NCBI GenBank assembly: GCA_017163975.1
Contig: JAFFSR010000362.1
Coordinates: forward strand, 2,250,501-2,314,500
Reading direction: 5' to 3'
Length of the DNA stretch: 64,000 bases
DNA from: Anastatus disparis
Taxonomy: Eukaryota > Arthropoda > Insecta > Hymenoptera > Eupelmidae
The notes beneath the pieces are model-generated. The model was not told the origin of the DNA and searched no databases. It saw nothing but the letters and a program-made list of their open reading frames with translations. A program made the position numbers and the translations under genes. Below are positions 31,045 through 42,809 of this stretch, one piece after another. Every line of letters begins with the position of its first letter. Position 1 is the stretch's first letter.

Positions 31045-32263
31045 GGTGGGCCATTTTAATCTTCGCACTCAATTTTCTCCGAACCTACTGCAGCTACAAA
31101 AAAAAGGTTTAAAGCAAAATTGACCGTGACAGAGGGGGCCATTTAACTGCGCCCTTGGTTTTGACTTCAAGGTCCAATTTCAAGGTCATTTGGAGGTCAA
31201 GACAATTTTTTTAAATAGAAATACCTATTTTTGACTGCGGATTTGAAAAGAGCGGAAAATTCTAAGATAAGTTTGTCCCAAGTCAAAATTTATTTGGTGA
31301 CCTTTTCAAGGACAAAAATCGAGGTCAAATGTCTAAAAACCGATTAAATGCCCTTTTCTGCATTATCTTGGTTTGCTGATAGATGCAAATGATCTAAGTA
31401 GTGTTAAATGGTCATCTTAGTTCCAAGGTAAAAGGATCTTGACCATCTTGACCTTAAGGTCAAATTTCAAGGTCATTTTAAGATCAATAATGTTTTTTCG
31501 GTGATAGAAATTCCGATTTTAGACTAAGAATTTAAAAATATTAGTTAATTTTACGCTAAAATTATTTTAGGGGAAGTTGATTTTATGACCTTGGAATGGT
31601 CCAAAATCAAGGTCAAATATTGAAAAACTTATCAAATGCTCTCTATCTGAATTACACTGGTTTTCTAAGACTTTTGGTGTATCGGTATGAAAGAAAAGTT
31701 CAGAAAAAATTTGTGTATGGCGAAGGGGGCCTCGCCATGCACAACTTTTGTCTGGACTTTTTAATGTGATTGATTTTAACCTTCAACTTCAGTTTCAAGG
31801 TCATTTCAAGGTCGACTTAAAAGAGCGTAAAATTTTACGTCGGAAACAGTATTTTGAAATATTTTCCATGACCTTCGGAAGGTTATGTCAAGGTCAAATG
31901 CTGAAATACCTAGTATGATGTCTGATGTTTTACGAAGAACGATAGATAAATTTTCATATTGAATTTTGCCCCTACTCATTATTCAGTTTTATCTTATAAC
32001 TGAATTTTTTTGAAAGCGTTCTTCGTAGTAATTAAAGAAATATGTAGAGTCATGTTTGTGTTAAATAAATTATTTTTGATTTAAAAATAATCTTTTACAA
32101 AAATATTAAAGTATCTAATTCGAGCTAGACGAAAGTTATCATTCACTACTATTACTACTTCTTCACTTTTTTTTATTATTATCAAAAATTTTATGTTTGT
32201 TGGACTACACTTAAAATATAAATTACAACTTAACAGTGTTATTTGAATTTAAAAACTGTTGTA

Positions 32264-33328
32264 ATGGCTGACTATCCTCCAAATGAGATTGTTGATATGA
32301 TAATGGTTTTAGGGGAATGTCGTAATAACTATCGTGTTGCAGCAAGACTTTATGTTGAGCGCTTTCCAGATAGAAGACATCCCAGTGATAGGTTAATACA
32401 AAGTTTAACTGACAGAGCTCGTCGAGGACGTCTCGCTCGCCAACGCAGGCGTCATGAGTACAACGAAGATGATGCTCGTGTTATAACTATTCTTGCGGTT
32501 ATTCATCTTAATCCTCATGTCAGCAGTCGTCAAATAGAAATGGAAGTTGGTATTCCAAGACAAACATTTTTGAGAATTTTAAATAGGCTTAATTACCATG
32601 CTTACCATATCACGCTCGTACAGGAACTAACAAGGAATCATATGCAAATGAGGACTGAATTTTGCCAATGGGCCTTACACATTGTAGAAAATGATCCCAA
32701 ATTTTTCAAATATGTACTTTTTTCTGACGAAGCTAAATTTTATAGCGATGGACAATTAAATAGGCACAATTGTCATTATTGGTCAAATGAAAATCCTCAT
32801 TGGCACAGAGCTGTAGATCATCAGCATCGCTGGAGCCTCATGGTATGGTGTGGGATTGTAAATGGATATTTGATTGGCCCTTACTTTTTTGAGCAAAATG
32901 TTAATGGAGACAGCTAATTGCAGTTAATAAGAGACCACTTGCCAGAATTAATGGAAGATGTTGATTTAGAAACTAGACGAAGAATGTGGTTTCAGCAAGA
33001 TGGTGCACCACCACACTTTGCACGAATTGTCCGAGAATTTTTGAATCAAAATTACCATGAAAGATGGATCGGTAGAGCAGGGCCAGTTGATTGGCCTCCT
33101 AACTCACCTGATTTAACATCTCCAGATTTTTATTTGTGGGGATTCCTAAAAAATGTTATTTTTAAAGAGCGGCCTACAACTATACAAAACATGCAAAATC
33201 GCATTCGTCAAGCATGTGCGGGAATTCCGAGATAAACTCTACTGAAGACTGTACGTCATTTTCGAAGGCGCTTAACTTTGTGTCTACAAATAAATGGAGG
33301 TAACTTTGAACATTTGCTTCGTGGTTAA
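32264..33328 (+). pseudogene. Tc1/mariner-type transposase, two nonsense codons
   Basis: Start ATG 32264; 354 codons plus stop in one frame, interrupted by TAA at 32915 (after VNGDS) and TAA at 33233 (after AGIPR), with the natural stop at 33326. The N-terminus has helix-turn-helix regions (IVDMIMVLGECRNNYRVAAR; SSRQIEMEVGIPRQTFLRIL). The catalytic core shows D in FSDEAKF, D in QQDGAPPH and D in NSPDLTSPDFYLWG, with 36 residues between the second and third Asp (41 if the later Asp is used). The end has NGGNFEHLL. No frameshift, so decay is slight. Confidence 0.9.
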
Positions 33329-33332
33329 AACA

Positions 33333-33450
33333 GTGAGAGGCAAGGGGACTTACGATAATCCAGCACCCCGACGTGAGAGGCAAGGGGACTTACGAAAATC
33401 CAGCACCCCGACGTGAGAGGCAAGGGGACTCTCGATAATCCAGCACCCCA
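33333..33450. repeat. 40-bp tandem repeat, 3 copies
   Basis: gtgagaggcaaggggact starts at 33333, 33373 and 33413: exact 40-nt period twice, copies almost identical. It begins 5 nt after the natural transposase stop. No spacers, so not a CRISPR. Confidence 0.93.
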
Positions 33451-33908
33451 AAGGAAACACGATCCTATTACGTCCACGTCGTTGTTCCTGGGTAACGCTA
33501 AAGATGGGATAAGCATATTATGTTATTTAATCTTGAATTGACCTTCTTCAGATCCATTCACGACATAACAAATTTAAAATATCACTTTGAGTATCACTTT
33601 TTCCAACTGCAGTGTCAAAAATAGGCCGAAGCCCCCTTCGTCATGCACAAATTTTTTCTAAACTTTTCTTTCATACCGATACACCAAAAGTTTTAGGAAA
33701 CTAGTGTAATTCAGATAAAGAGCATTCGATAAGTTTTTCAATATTTGACTTTGATTTTGGATCATTCCAAGGTCATAAAATCAACTTTCCCCTAGAATAA
33801 TCTTAGCGTAAAATTAACTAATATTTTTAAATTCATAGTCTAAAATAGGAATTTCTATTACCGGAAAAAAATTATTGATCTTAAAATGACCTTGAAATTT
33901 GACCTTAA

Positions 33909-34308
33909 GAGGCGGTCGGAACCAAATCGGTGATTAGTGCTTACTATAAATGCTTATAATGATTTATTTATTTATTTGCACGGCAAAAATATAGTTATTT
34001 CCTCTAACCATAATCATAATGAATAATTTGAAACGGTTACAGCAACAAAAAAATATAAAATATTGTCATAAATTGAAAAATTCTGAATTGAAATCTATTG
34101 CATGCAAATAACAGCCGCATCAACTATTAAAAGGCATTGTTCGCTTTATGACAATATTTTATATTTTTTTGTCACTAAAACTGTTTCAAACTATTCTTTA
34201 TATACATGATTAGAAGAAATGACTATATTTTTGCCGTGCAAATGAATAAATAAATCATTGTAAGCACTTATAGTAAGCACTAATCACCGATTTGGTTCCG
34301 ACCGCCTC
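33909..34308. mobile_element. 400-bp foldback MITE with TTAA duplication
   Basis: Ends GAGGCGGTCGGAACCAAATC and its complement; TTAA on both sides (33905-33908, 34309-34312). The uninterrupted left TIR of the host element has a single gaccttaaggtc at the same place (about 31459), an internal empty-site control. TTAA targets are typical of piggyBac-type elements. Confidence 0.85.
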
Positions 34309-34773
34309 TTAAGGTCAAGATGGTCAAAGTCCTTTTACCTTGGAATTAAGATGACCATTTAACACTACTTAGATCATTTGCATTTATCAGCAAACCAAGA
34401 TAATGCAGAAAAAGGGCATTTAATCGGTTTTTAGACATTTGACCTCGATTTTTGTCCTTGAAAAGGTCACCAAATAAATTTTGACTTGGGACAAACTTAT
34501 CTTAGAATTTCCCGCTCTTTCCAAATCCGCAGTCAAAAATAGGCATTCCTATTTAAAAAATGGTCTTGACCTCCAAATGACCTTGAAATTGGACTTTAAG
34601 GTCAAAACCAAGGGCGCATTTAAATGGCCCCCTCTATCACGGTCAATTTTGCTTTGGACCTTTTTTTTTGTAGCTGCAGTAAGTTCGGAGAAGATTGAGT
34701 GCAAAGATTAAAATGGCCCACCGTGTATATATATTTTAGGTATAAATAAGGGTTCCATAGCGAATTAAATTTA

Positions 34774-34813
34774 GTCCCTGAGGATGAGCAGTAGCATGCT
34801 TAAAACATCGGAC
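34774..34813 (+). ncRNA. hammerhead-ribozyme-like sequence (Penelope-like element relic)
   Basis: gtcc (34774-34777) and ggac (34810-34813) form a short stem I around CTGAGGA, which matches the hammerhead core CUGANGA. A stem II forms from TGAGCA and TGCTTA. The second core box reads AAAA instead of GAAA, and ATC stands at the cleavage triplet. The order fits ribozymes of Penelope-like elements; the altered G makes it probably inactive. No Penelope coding sequence is adjacent. Confidence 0.4.
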
Positions 34814-34917
34814 AGTTTTAAGAACAGTTTAATTTACAATCGAATCAAGGGTTTTTGGTGGTGGGGGACAGTCTAATTGTGTTTTATCAATTTCATTTAT
34901 TTTCAGGTTTCAACGTT

Positions 34918-35132
34918 GTTACGGATAGAATAAGATTTAATAAAGATTATGTAATAATTTTAATATAAAAAGCGATATTTGCTGTTTATACCTAATTGTA
35001 CTAAATTCAATTTGTTAGTTCGCCAAAAGAACTATTTAGAAAGATGGAATATATATCAATACATTTTAGTTTATTAAGAAACTTATAATATATTTGTAAA
35101 TACGTATCTTTAATAATTGTTGGTAATATATA
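34918..35132. repeat. dispersed repeat family B, copy 1
   Basis: Clearly similar to 41803-42056 (tttgctgtttatacctaatt; agaactatttagaaagat). Copy 2 has about 40 extra nt near its end. Noncoding. Confidence 0.75.
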
Positions 35133-35304
35133 AGTTGTAGATAAGATCGATGTGAAATTAAATGTATAAAGTTCAGAAACTTATTAATGTTTGTTAACAA
35201 AAAGAATGTATGGCGATGCGAAATATTGTTAAAAAAGCTACTACAATTATTATATTGAGTTAAACTGTTTATAAATTACAAATTAAGCTGAAGTTGAAAT
35301 ATTT

Positions 35305-35915
35305 CATTTAAATAAATTAATGAAGGTGCAACGTGCAAATGCAATTAAATTATTTAATTATTAAAAATTAAAGTTAATTACAAAATATAGCAATAAAAAG
35401 TAATAATGGTATTTCCAAAAATACAATTTATAAAATTTACGAAATTAACAGAAATGACATCTTCAAAGTTAATTTACGTCATTAAAATGATTAAATATTC
35501 GCAATGAATAATCAGATTGCGAATGAATAATGAATTGCACGCGCAAGATTGTGAGGAGCTCTTTGGCTGCACTGTTGCATGCATGTTGGAGCTTAAAAGC
35601 TAAGACATTGTCAGAAAATGCCCATCTGGTTACGTAAAAAGATGAGTGATGACTTATCATAAGTTCAAAGAAGATAAGACGCGTATATCTTTTTTAATCG
35701 ATTTTCACGTAATATCGTTGCTTGGGAAAAGCAAAGTTTTTCTCGGAGCGCCTAGGCTACGGGTGAGGTCAGAAAGGTCTACACGCGCTGGCAATGGAGG
35801 CTGTTAACTGGGCTCGAAACTAGCAACAAATAGTTCGAGTTGGTAAGAGTCTTTATGAAGCACGGAACTAAAAGGCTGTTCCGTGGCAATATAATATTAA
35901 AATCTATTCATTTAA
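35305..35915. repeat. 611-bp dispersed repeat, copy 1
   Basis: Same orientation and exactly the same length as 51999-52609, with few differences. Both begin and end with catttaa. Near the right end an 8-bp perfect hairpin (cacggaac...gttccgtg) precedes an AT-rich tail; further inward is ctcgaa...ttcgag. A 63-codon minus-strand frame exists in both copies but looks incidental. Superfamily unclear. Confidence 0.8.
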
Positions 35916-36335
35916 CGTGACAAAAAGTTTTCAGTCTAATGCTTTGTATTTGAAAATTATTATTGTTATTATTTTATTTGTTTATATAAGCGATTTAAGT
36001 AATGCTCCAGAATTACGGAAAAAGGATAATCTTCTTAAGCAAGGTAAGTTGTTTCTCAGTGTATAAAAGGAGGTATAGATAGTAAAACGGTAGAATGATG
36101 TGAACACATGTGCATAACATTAAAGTATATGATTTGTAAGATCTTGCTCCAATTTTAAAGTTTTATAGAACCGTTTTTGATTAAGGTCCCTATTAACAGA
36201 AAATAGTGTTTACTGAAAATGGTTCACTTTGTAACAAATTTGTAATATGAAGGCGTGGCTTAGGAGAATTGTCCTTCGTTTCATCATATCGGTAAGAAAA
36301 TTCGTGTCTGTCTTTCAGTTTCGGCCTCGGACTAA
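35916..36335. other. AT-rich stretch, nothing recognised
   Basis: About 420 nt without coding frame or repeat partner in this window. Confidence 0.4.
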
Positions 36336-36869
36336 CTAGGAGAGTACCACATCACTAAAACAGTTACTAAATTTTCAAACACTTATAGCTCTTAAGCATC
36401 GATAACTAGAAGCTTAAAATTCTTTTTAAATTAAAGCTGAGCTTAAATCCTTTCGAAATAGCGCCTACAGCATATCAAAATATTATTTCTTCCCAAAGTC
36501 ATAGCATAATAAAGATGGTACTTAATTTGAGCTTTTATTACTAATTAATGTTTTAAAAAGAAAATTCAGGCACAATCTTTATTACTTTGGGAATAAATAA
36601 TATTTTGATATGCTGTAGGCGCTATTTCGAAAGGATTTGAGCTCAGCTTTAATTTAAAAAGAGTTTTAAACTTCTAGCTATCGATGCTTAAGAGCTATAA
36701 GTGTTTGAAAATTTAGTAACTGTTTTAGTGATTCTCCTTGATTGCCTGTATCTAGGGAAATATTGAGCGTTTGTGACTATAACTTTGGCTTTTTCCATAT
36801 TTTGTCATCTGAAAATTTATCCCACAGTTTGAGCAAAATCCGTGATCCGGAGATGTGGCACTCTCCTAG
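36336..36869. mobile_element. PIF/Harbinger-like foldback MITE, copy 2
   Basis: Related to 564-1226 (shared tcctttcgaaatagc, ctctcct ends). Ends CTAGGAGAG and complement, flanked by TAA (36333-36335, 36870-36872). The left arm lacks about 150 nt present in the right arm. Confidence 0.65.
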
Positions 36870-36964
36870 TAAGAGCCTGAATCACATTCGCACCTTTGCA
36901 CTTTCATAAAATTAACATTGTTGTTAATTTACATTTTGTATCCTTTTCTAACCTATCCTTTACA

Positions 36965-39820
36965 AAGAGTATAGCTGGATAAGTACGTTAAAATGGCCTG
37001 TCCATCGATTTTTTTAGAATTTGATCTATTTATTTATCATGTCGAAAAACCCCGATCCTGAAAGTTACAGCTCGCTAGACTCAAAATTGGCTTCCAAACC
37101 TCAAAAAATGTGATTTTCAGTTTTTTAAGCATATCTCTGCGAATTTTTAACCGATTTGGGTGATTCTAAATCGAGATTAAAGGGAATCATAATGCGCACA
37201 TAAGCTTATTATTTTTAGAGGTTTTTGAAACCAAAATATAACCTGAAAATGGGTTTAGAAATTTCTAAGTTGCGTAGAAAAAAAACTATTGTTTCGATTT
37301 TTTTTAGTTCACCTCAAAGTCTTCTTTTTATTTGAATTTAGTACCATAAATTTTTTCAGATTTTTTAAAAGGGTGGAAAGTAGTTAAAATGATAAATAAC
37401 TCAAATTTCCACTTATTTTTGGGATTTTTAGAGTATTTAAACAATTTCAAAATACAATTTATGATGGAAAATGAGTTCAGCGACCTAAAATACTCTTTAA
37501 TATGAGTTTTTGGTTACATTTTTCCACAATATATTGCTCGAAAAACGCGTTTTGATATTGCATATGACGTAAAAACTCACGTTATCTCGATAATGATCCA
37601 AGGTGTTGACTTAATGTTTATTGAAAACATCATTTTTTCTTCAAAATTGCTATATTATTAATGACATAAAAACTCACATTTTCCATATTTGACACAGTGC
37701 TTTTAATGTTAAGCTAAACACTAACCTTTAAAATAAGTTATCTACCAACAAATTTGTTTAGATATAATAGTAAGTCACGTTTCTGTTGAATAAGTGAGAG
37801 TATATGCGCGAAAAAAATAAAATAAAAAACGCTGTCAACTGCCTTAGTGCAGTGCTTTAGAGTTCTTTAAGTTCGAGTGATTGGACTTTATTTTTTAAAA
37901 TGTAATTCTAATATAAAAAATGATTCATCAGTAATATTTCCTAATATTTTTATAAAGCTCATCTTAATAAAGTTTCATAATTTAATTTGGCATTAAAAAA
38001 AATAATGATATGATGAAAAAAAAGCTTATTTGATAAATAAAAAAGCAAATCGATAGATCGTGCAAATTTTGGAACATATCCATCGAGTACTTCACGTAAA
38101 ACAAAAAAAGGAAAAAAAATCAGAATTATTTTAATTATTTACTTATAAAAATTATTTAGTGACAATTAATTAGTTTATTATAAAATATAAAATCATTTAA
38201 AAATTTTAAAAACACTCATGTCGATATAGTTATTTTTTTGTTCTGAAAATAAAATAATGAGAATTTTTAATTTTCAGTCATATGCAGTAGGCTAGAACCA
38301 CTAAACGTATCGTCGGGTTGGCGGAAAAACATCATAACTCAGCTGAACTCTTAAAAATTTAACAACCTGGTTTTGTTCACGAAAAGATTCTAATTCAACT
38401 TAGTGCTCAAAAAAGTAGTAATTATAAATAAATGTTATCACTCCTATGTTTAAGCATAAAAGTTATAACGTTTTTATGGCCAAACCCGAGTTACTATTTT
38501 TTCATACGCTAAGTTGAATTACAACTTCTTAGTTGCCGAAGCCAAGTTGTTACGTTTTTGAGCTTAGCTGAATTACGATCTTTTTCCTCCCACCCGACGG
38601 TATGCTCAACTACACCCAACGACAACAGCGCCCTTGTTCCTTCTTGTTTCTTATGGTTATGGTTTATGCATGTTTAGCTGTCATCACCTTTAACTGTTTT
38701 GATTGTGGTCAAAAAAATTTGTATTAATAGAGCATACAACGATATTACAAATAATATTAAATATTGTTATGGTTTATGCATGTTTAGCTGTCATCACCTT
38801 TAACTGTTTTGATTGTGGTCAAAAAAATTTCTATTTATAGAACGTACAACGATATTACAAATAATATTTAATAAAAGTCCAATTACTCGAACTTAAAGAA
38901 CTCTAAAGCACTGCGCTAAGGCAGTTAACAGCGTTTTTTATTTTATTTTTTTCGCGCATATACTTTCATTTATTCAACAGAAACGCGACTTACCATTATA
39001 TCTAAACGAATTTGTTGGTAGATAACTTATTTTAAAGGTTAGTGTTTAGCTTAACATCAAAAGCACTATGTCAAATATGAAAAATGTGAGTTTTTATGTC
39101 ATTAATAATATAGCATTTTTGAAGAAAAAATGATGTTTTCAATGAACATTAAGTCAATACCTTGGATCATTATCAAGATAACGTGAGTTTTTACGTCGTA
39201 TGCAATATCAAAACGCGTTTTTCGAGGTTAGTTTTCGATATTTGAGCAATATATTGTGGAAAAATGTAACCAAAAACTGATATTAAAGGGTATTTTGGGT
39301 CGCTGAACTCATTTTCCATCATAAATTGTACTTTGAAATTGTTTAAATACTCTAAAAATCCCAAAACTGAGTGGAAATTTGAGTTTTTTTTATCATTTTA
39401 ACTACTTTCCACCCTTTTAAAAAATCTGAAAAAATGTATGGTACTAAATTCAAATAAAAAGAAGACTTTGAGGTGAACTAAAAAAAATCCGAACAATAGT
39501 TTTTTTTCTACGCAACTTAGAAATTTCCAAACCCATTTTCAGGTTATATTTTGGTTTCAAAAACCTCTAAAAATAATAAGCTTATGTGCGTATTATGATT
39601 CCCTTTAATCTCGATTTCGAATCACCCAAATCGGTCAAAAATTCGCAGAGATATGCTTAAAAAACTGAAAATCACATTTTTTGAGGTTAGGAAGACAATT
39701 TTGAGTCTAGCGAGCTGTAAATTTCAGGATCGGAGTTTTTTGACATGATAAATAAATAGGCCAAATTCTAAAAAAATCGAAGAACAGGCCATTTTAACGT
39801 ACTTATCCAGCTATACTCTT
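36965..39820. mobile_element. 2.86-kb foldback element with about 0.9-kb arms
   Basis: Left arm 36965-37900 is complementary to right arm 38880-39820 (ends aagagtatagctggataagt and complement). The centre (38270-38880) is unlike the arms and holds a 110-bp tandem duplication. No transposase frame. The right end touches a primer-binding-like site, the left end a possible LTR end in aca. Confidence 0.75.
38656..38875. repeat. 110-bp tandem duplication
   Basis: gttatggtttatgcatg at 38656 and 38766; the two 110-nt copies are almost identical apart from a few changes after the aaaaaaattt run. Confidence 0.9.
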
Positions 39821-39971
39821 TGGTGCCGAAACTCGGGGACATATACCCGGTTGTAGTGTTGGGAAAGCAGGAAATTTTGTGCAAAGGGAAGAATATTTGT
39901 AAAATAAAAAAAATTTAAGATAAATTGAAATAAACGGTGTCAGTGTTTATTGTGAATATCAAGTCAATAAA

Positions 39972-41470
39972 ATGCCTCCAAAAAGAGGAAAGCGTGCGAC
40001 TAGTGCCCATACAGTTACATGCTAGACAGCAGCAAAAAAAACACGAGTGACAACGTTGTCTCGAAAAAGAGGCAGACCGAAAAAGCAAATGAAAAACAGC
40101 AACATAGAAGTGGCCCTAGAACTACTTTAGAGATTTCGAGTATACGATCCAACGGGTCTTCGCATTACATTTCTTTTTTCGATGACAACGAAAATACAAC
40201 AGCACGAGCCCCGCAAACGACTACAGGAGTGCATACAACGGCTGAGATTCATACACATCCAAGAGCAACGCCAGAGGCAGAGGCAACAACAGCAGCAATG
40301 AGAATAGCAGCCAACGCAGAAGATGTAGATCAACGAGTAAGTAATAGACTTAATGAATGGGTCAATAGTACTTTAGTTTAACCGCGTGAATCATTAGATC
40401 CGCGTAAATTGTAAAACGATCCTATCATGCGCTTATCGCAGGCCATTGAAAATACGCTTCTATCAATAAGGAAAAGTTCGATGGGTGAAAATAATTCCAA
40501 ACTAGTCAATCGTTTAACATCTGCGAAAAAATCGCCATCATTTTTTGGAGATCCAATAGAATGGGTTATATATAGATATAGTTATAGGGAGAATATCGCG
40601 CGTTTATTCGAAGCGTTACAAGGAGAAGCACGAAACGTAATAGGCACACTCTTTGCAATGCGTCGTGATGCGCAAACCATAATGAAGACGTTAGAAATAA
40701 ATTTTGGGAATGAGAGAATCATTGGGGAAAAAATTGTTGGTGAATTACATAAATTACCAAGTTTAAAAACAGGCAGAATTAACTTAGCACTTTTTGCTAC
40801 TAAATTACGTAATGCCGTTAGCGCTTTTTAATCATTAAAATTGGTAGGGCATTTATATAGCTCAGATTTAATTAAAGAAATCGGACAGAAATTACTGACT
40901 GCGTTAAAATATTCTTTTAATCGGTATTCCAATAAACAATCATCGAAAAAACTGAAATGGAAAAGTGAGCTGATTTCCTAACCAAAGAAGCGGAGCTGGT
41001 AGCCGCAGCAGGTATTTCCGATGTCTATTCTTTAACTCAAAATAATAAACAAAACAATACTAATCCTATACGTCAATTAAGAGCAGGTAAATCCGTGGTA
41101 ACATGTACAACAACACTTGAAACGAAAAATAAGGAAGAAACGTATAATACGCATAGAAAATTAAAACGCTCAGGATCCGTAAACAACCTGTATTGTAATT
41201 ATTGCAAGCGCGCAAATTATAAACCACCGGATTGCAGAGTTTTTTCACGTGTACATAAAAACCGTTACATAAAAGGTGGGATTTAGTAAAGCAATATAAA
41301 GTATGTTTCAATTGTCTAACGAAAGGGCATATACACGCAAATTGTATGGATGAAAAATGTCGGAAATGTCAAAAAGGACATAGTATACTTCTACACAAAG
41401 CTCAAAATAATTTTTTAAGCAAAAATTACACTTATTCACACAACACGCACGTTTCAGCGAACGATAAGTA
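39972..41470 (+). pseudogene. gag: BEL/Pao Gag, decayed
   Basis: ATG 39972 starts MPPKRGKRATS with a stop after 17 codons and an AT-hook-like KRGRPKK in that frame; a second frame carries a Thr/Ala-rich region to 40380. The frame at 40427-40831 has the capsid signature SPSFFGDPIEWVIYRYSY and ALQGEARNVIGTL. A CNYCKRANYKPPDC finger at about 41195 and CFNCLTKGHIHANC at about 41305 are in different frames. The product is unlike the Gag at 21816, so this is a separate lineage. Confidence 0.75.
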
Positions 41471-41529
41471 AAATAGTGATACAGTAAATACGAATCAAAG
41501 CATTTGAGTAGAGAAAATAGGTCCATTGC

Positions 41530-41700
41530 TAAAAATTATTTCGGTACGTTTATATGGACCTAATGATAATTAAGATATACATGCGTTACTCGATGAAGGT
41601 TCGACAATTACAATTATCGGTAAGAATACGGCTAAATTTATTGGGTCAGAAGGGTCGCAAATAAAATTATCATTAAAGGGAATTAAAGAAATGGGTCTTT
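41530..41700 (+). pseudogene. retroviral-type aspartic protease start
   Basis: SVRLYGPND followed by a stop, then HALLDEGSTITIIGKNTA and IKLSLKGIKEMG. The DEGST motif is the BEL protease active site (usually D-x-GS/T). The rest of pol is absent. Confidence 0.6.
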
Positions 41701-41750
41701 TCATGGGTGTTGCCGCCCGAGCCTCCGGCAATCTCACCCATGAAAACAAG
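41696..41750. repeat. GC-rich perfect hairpin
   Basis: cttttcatgggtg...ttgccg pairs with cggcaa...cacccatgaaaa around a 10-nt GC-rich loop. It interrupts the protease frame. Confidence 0.75.
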
Positions 41751-41802
41751 TCGTGTTTTCGCCCCTAGTGGCGTAATATACTATTATACGAGGAGAAGAA
41801 AT

Positions 41803-42056
41803 GTTACAGATAGAATAATATTTGATATAGATTATGTAATAATTTTCATATAAAAAAGCAATATTTGCTGTTTATACCTAATTGTACTAAATTAAATTTG
41901 TTAGTTCATCGAAAGAACTATTTAGAAAGATAAAATATATATTAATACATTTTATTTTATTAAAAAACTTATAATATATTTGTAAATATGATGATAAATA
42001 TAGTTTGTTATGCATTATGACGTTTGCTGTATCTTTAAAAATTGTTAGTAATATAT
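41803..42056. repeat. dispersed repeat family B, copy 2
   Basis: Second copy of 34918-35132, with about 40 nt inserted before its last block. Confidence 0.75.
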
Positions 42057-42109
42057 GGGGATATCTCTGGAACTTTTTAATTTTAAGATGTCGACCTGAC
42101 AATAATCGA

Positions 42110-42455
42110 AAAGTCTATAATACAAGTTTCTGGAGTGGCACACACTTGAATAAGGGCTTCAATTACTCGTTTCTCGTAGTAGAATATGTAATTAAATTTT
42201 GGTATCGATTGGAAAATTGGTACTTACGGTACATAATTTTATACGTCAAAAATGATACTTTTTTTATATTTTTCTACGTGTGTTTCTTGAGCTATAAAAA
42301 AAGTACCATTCTTTCGATCATTCTCAAATTTTCTGAGCATAATGAATATGGTAAAAACAGCAGTTTTAACCTACCCTGGTACATGTGCCCCTCTTTAGGT
42401 AGCTGTTTGATTATTTTTAATGTAAGTGTTATTTTTAGGTGAAAATTACACTTAC
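42110..42455. repeat. half-copy of foldback family C
   Basis: Similar to one arm of the foldback at 55413-56180 (aagtctataat.caagtttctgg; ctacgtgtgtttcttgagct). Only one arm is present, with a small inverted end at gtgttatttttaggtgaaaattacac. Confidence 0.7.
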
Positions 42456-42478
42456 CGATTTTTACAAAAGTTTGTTAG

Positions 42479-42806
42479 TTATTTTTTGTCAAGTTTTAAG
42501 CATATAAAGTTATCGATCTAATACTTTTGCAGTTCTAAAAAACACTTCAATAGCAAGTAGAAAATAATCGCTGGTGAAGTAGTGATTTAATTTTAATAGG
42601 AAATTATAACTATTCATTATTAATAATAAAACATAATGAAGTATGAAATAACAAAAAGATTTATTTTGCAAAAAGTATATCATAGAAATCAAAAGTTTTG
42701 CACTAGCGATTATTTTCTACTTGCTATTCAAGTGTTTTTTAGAACTGCAAAAGTATTAGATCGATAACTTTATATGCTTAAAACTTGACAAAAAATAATT
42801 TAAAAA
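42479..42806. repeat. foldback with 100-nt arms
   Basis: 42479-42578 and 42705-42806 are inverted copies (gatctaatacttttgcagttc and complement; gtagaaaataatcgct and complement). Centre is AT-rich. Confidence 0.8.
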
Positions 42807-42809
42807 TTT

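Larger units (their letters stand above)
31042..34725 (+). mobile_element. Tc1/mariner-superfamily transposon with very long TIRs
   Basis: Ends CACGGTGGGCCATTTTAATC and its complement, flanked by TA (31040-31041, 34726-34727). The inverted similarity extends at least 700 nt (31042 to about 31750 against about 33620 to 34725), unusual for Tc1/mariner. The centre encodes a transposase (32264-33328) with two stops. A 400-bp MITE sits in the right TIR. The arms hold many copies of an AAGGTCA half-site. Confidence 0.9.
39821..41700 (+). mobile_element. second BEL/Pao retrotransposon, 5' internal fragment
   Basis: tggtgccgaaactcgggga at 39821 fits a retroelement primer-binding site. Downstream come a decayed gag, two Cys clusters and the start of a protease, then the element stops at a hairpin near 41697. 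No RT or LTR was recognised. Confidence 0.7.

Noticed and set aside
33333..33450. CRISPR-like array
   Set aside because: Units are contiguous 40-mers without variable spacers and the context is a eukaryotic transposon.
35469..35660. 63-codon minus-strand frame shared with 52163-52354
   Set aside because: Shared only because the 611-bp repeat is duplicated; no sign of coding constraint.
35305..35915. Helitron call for the 611-bp repeat
   Set aside because: Hairpin is present but no 5' TC or 3' CTRR end and no A-T insertion site.
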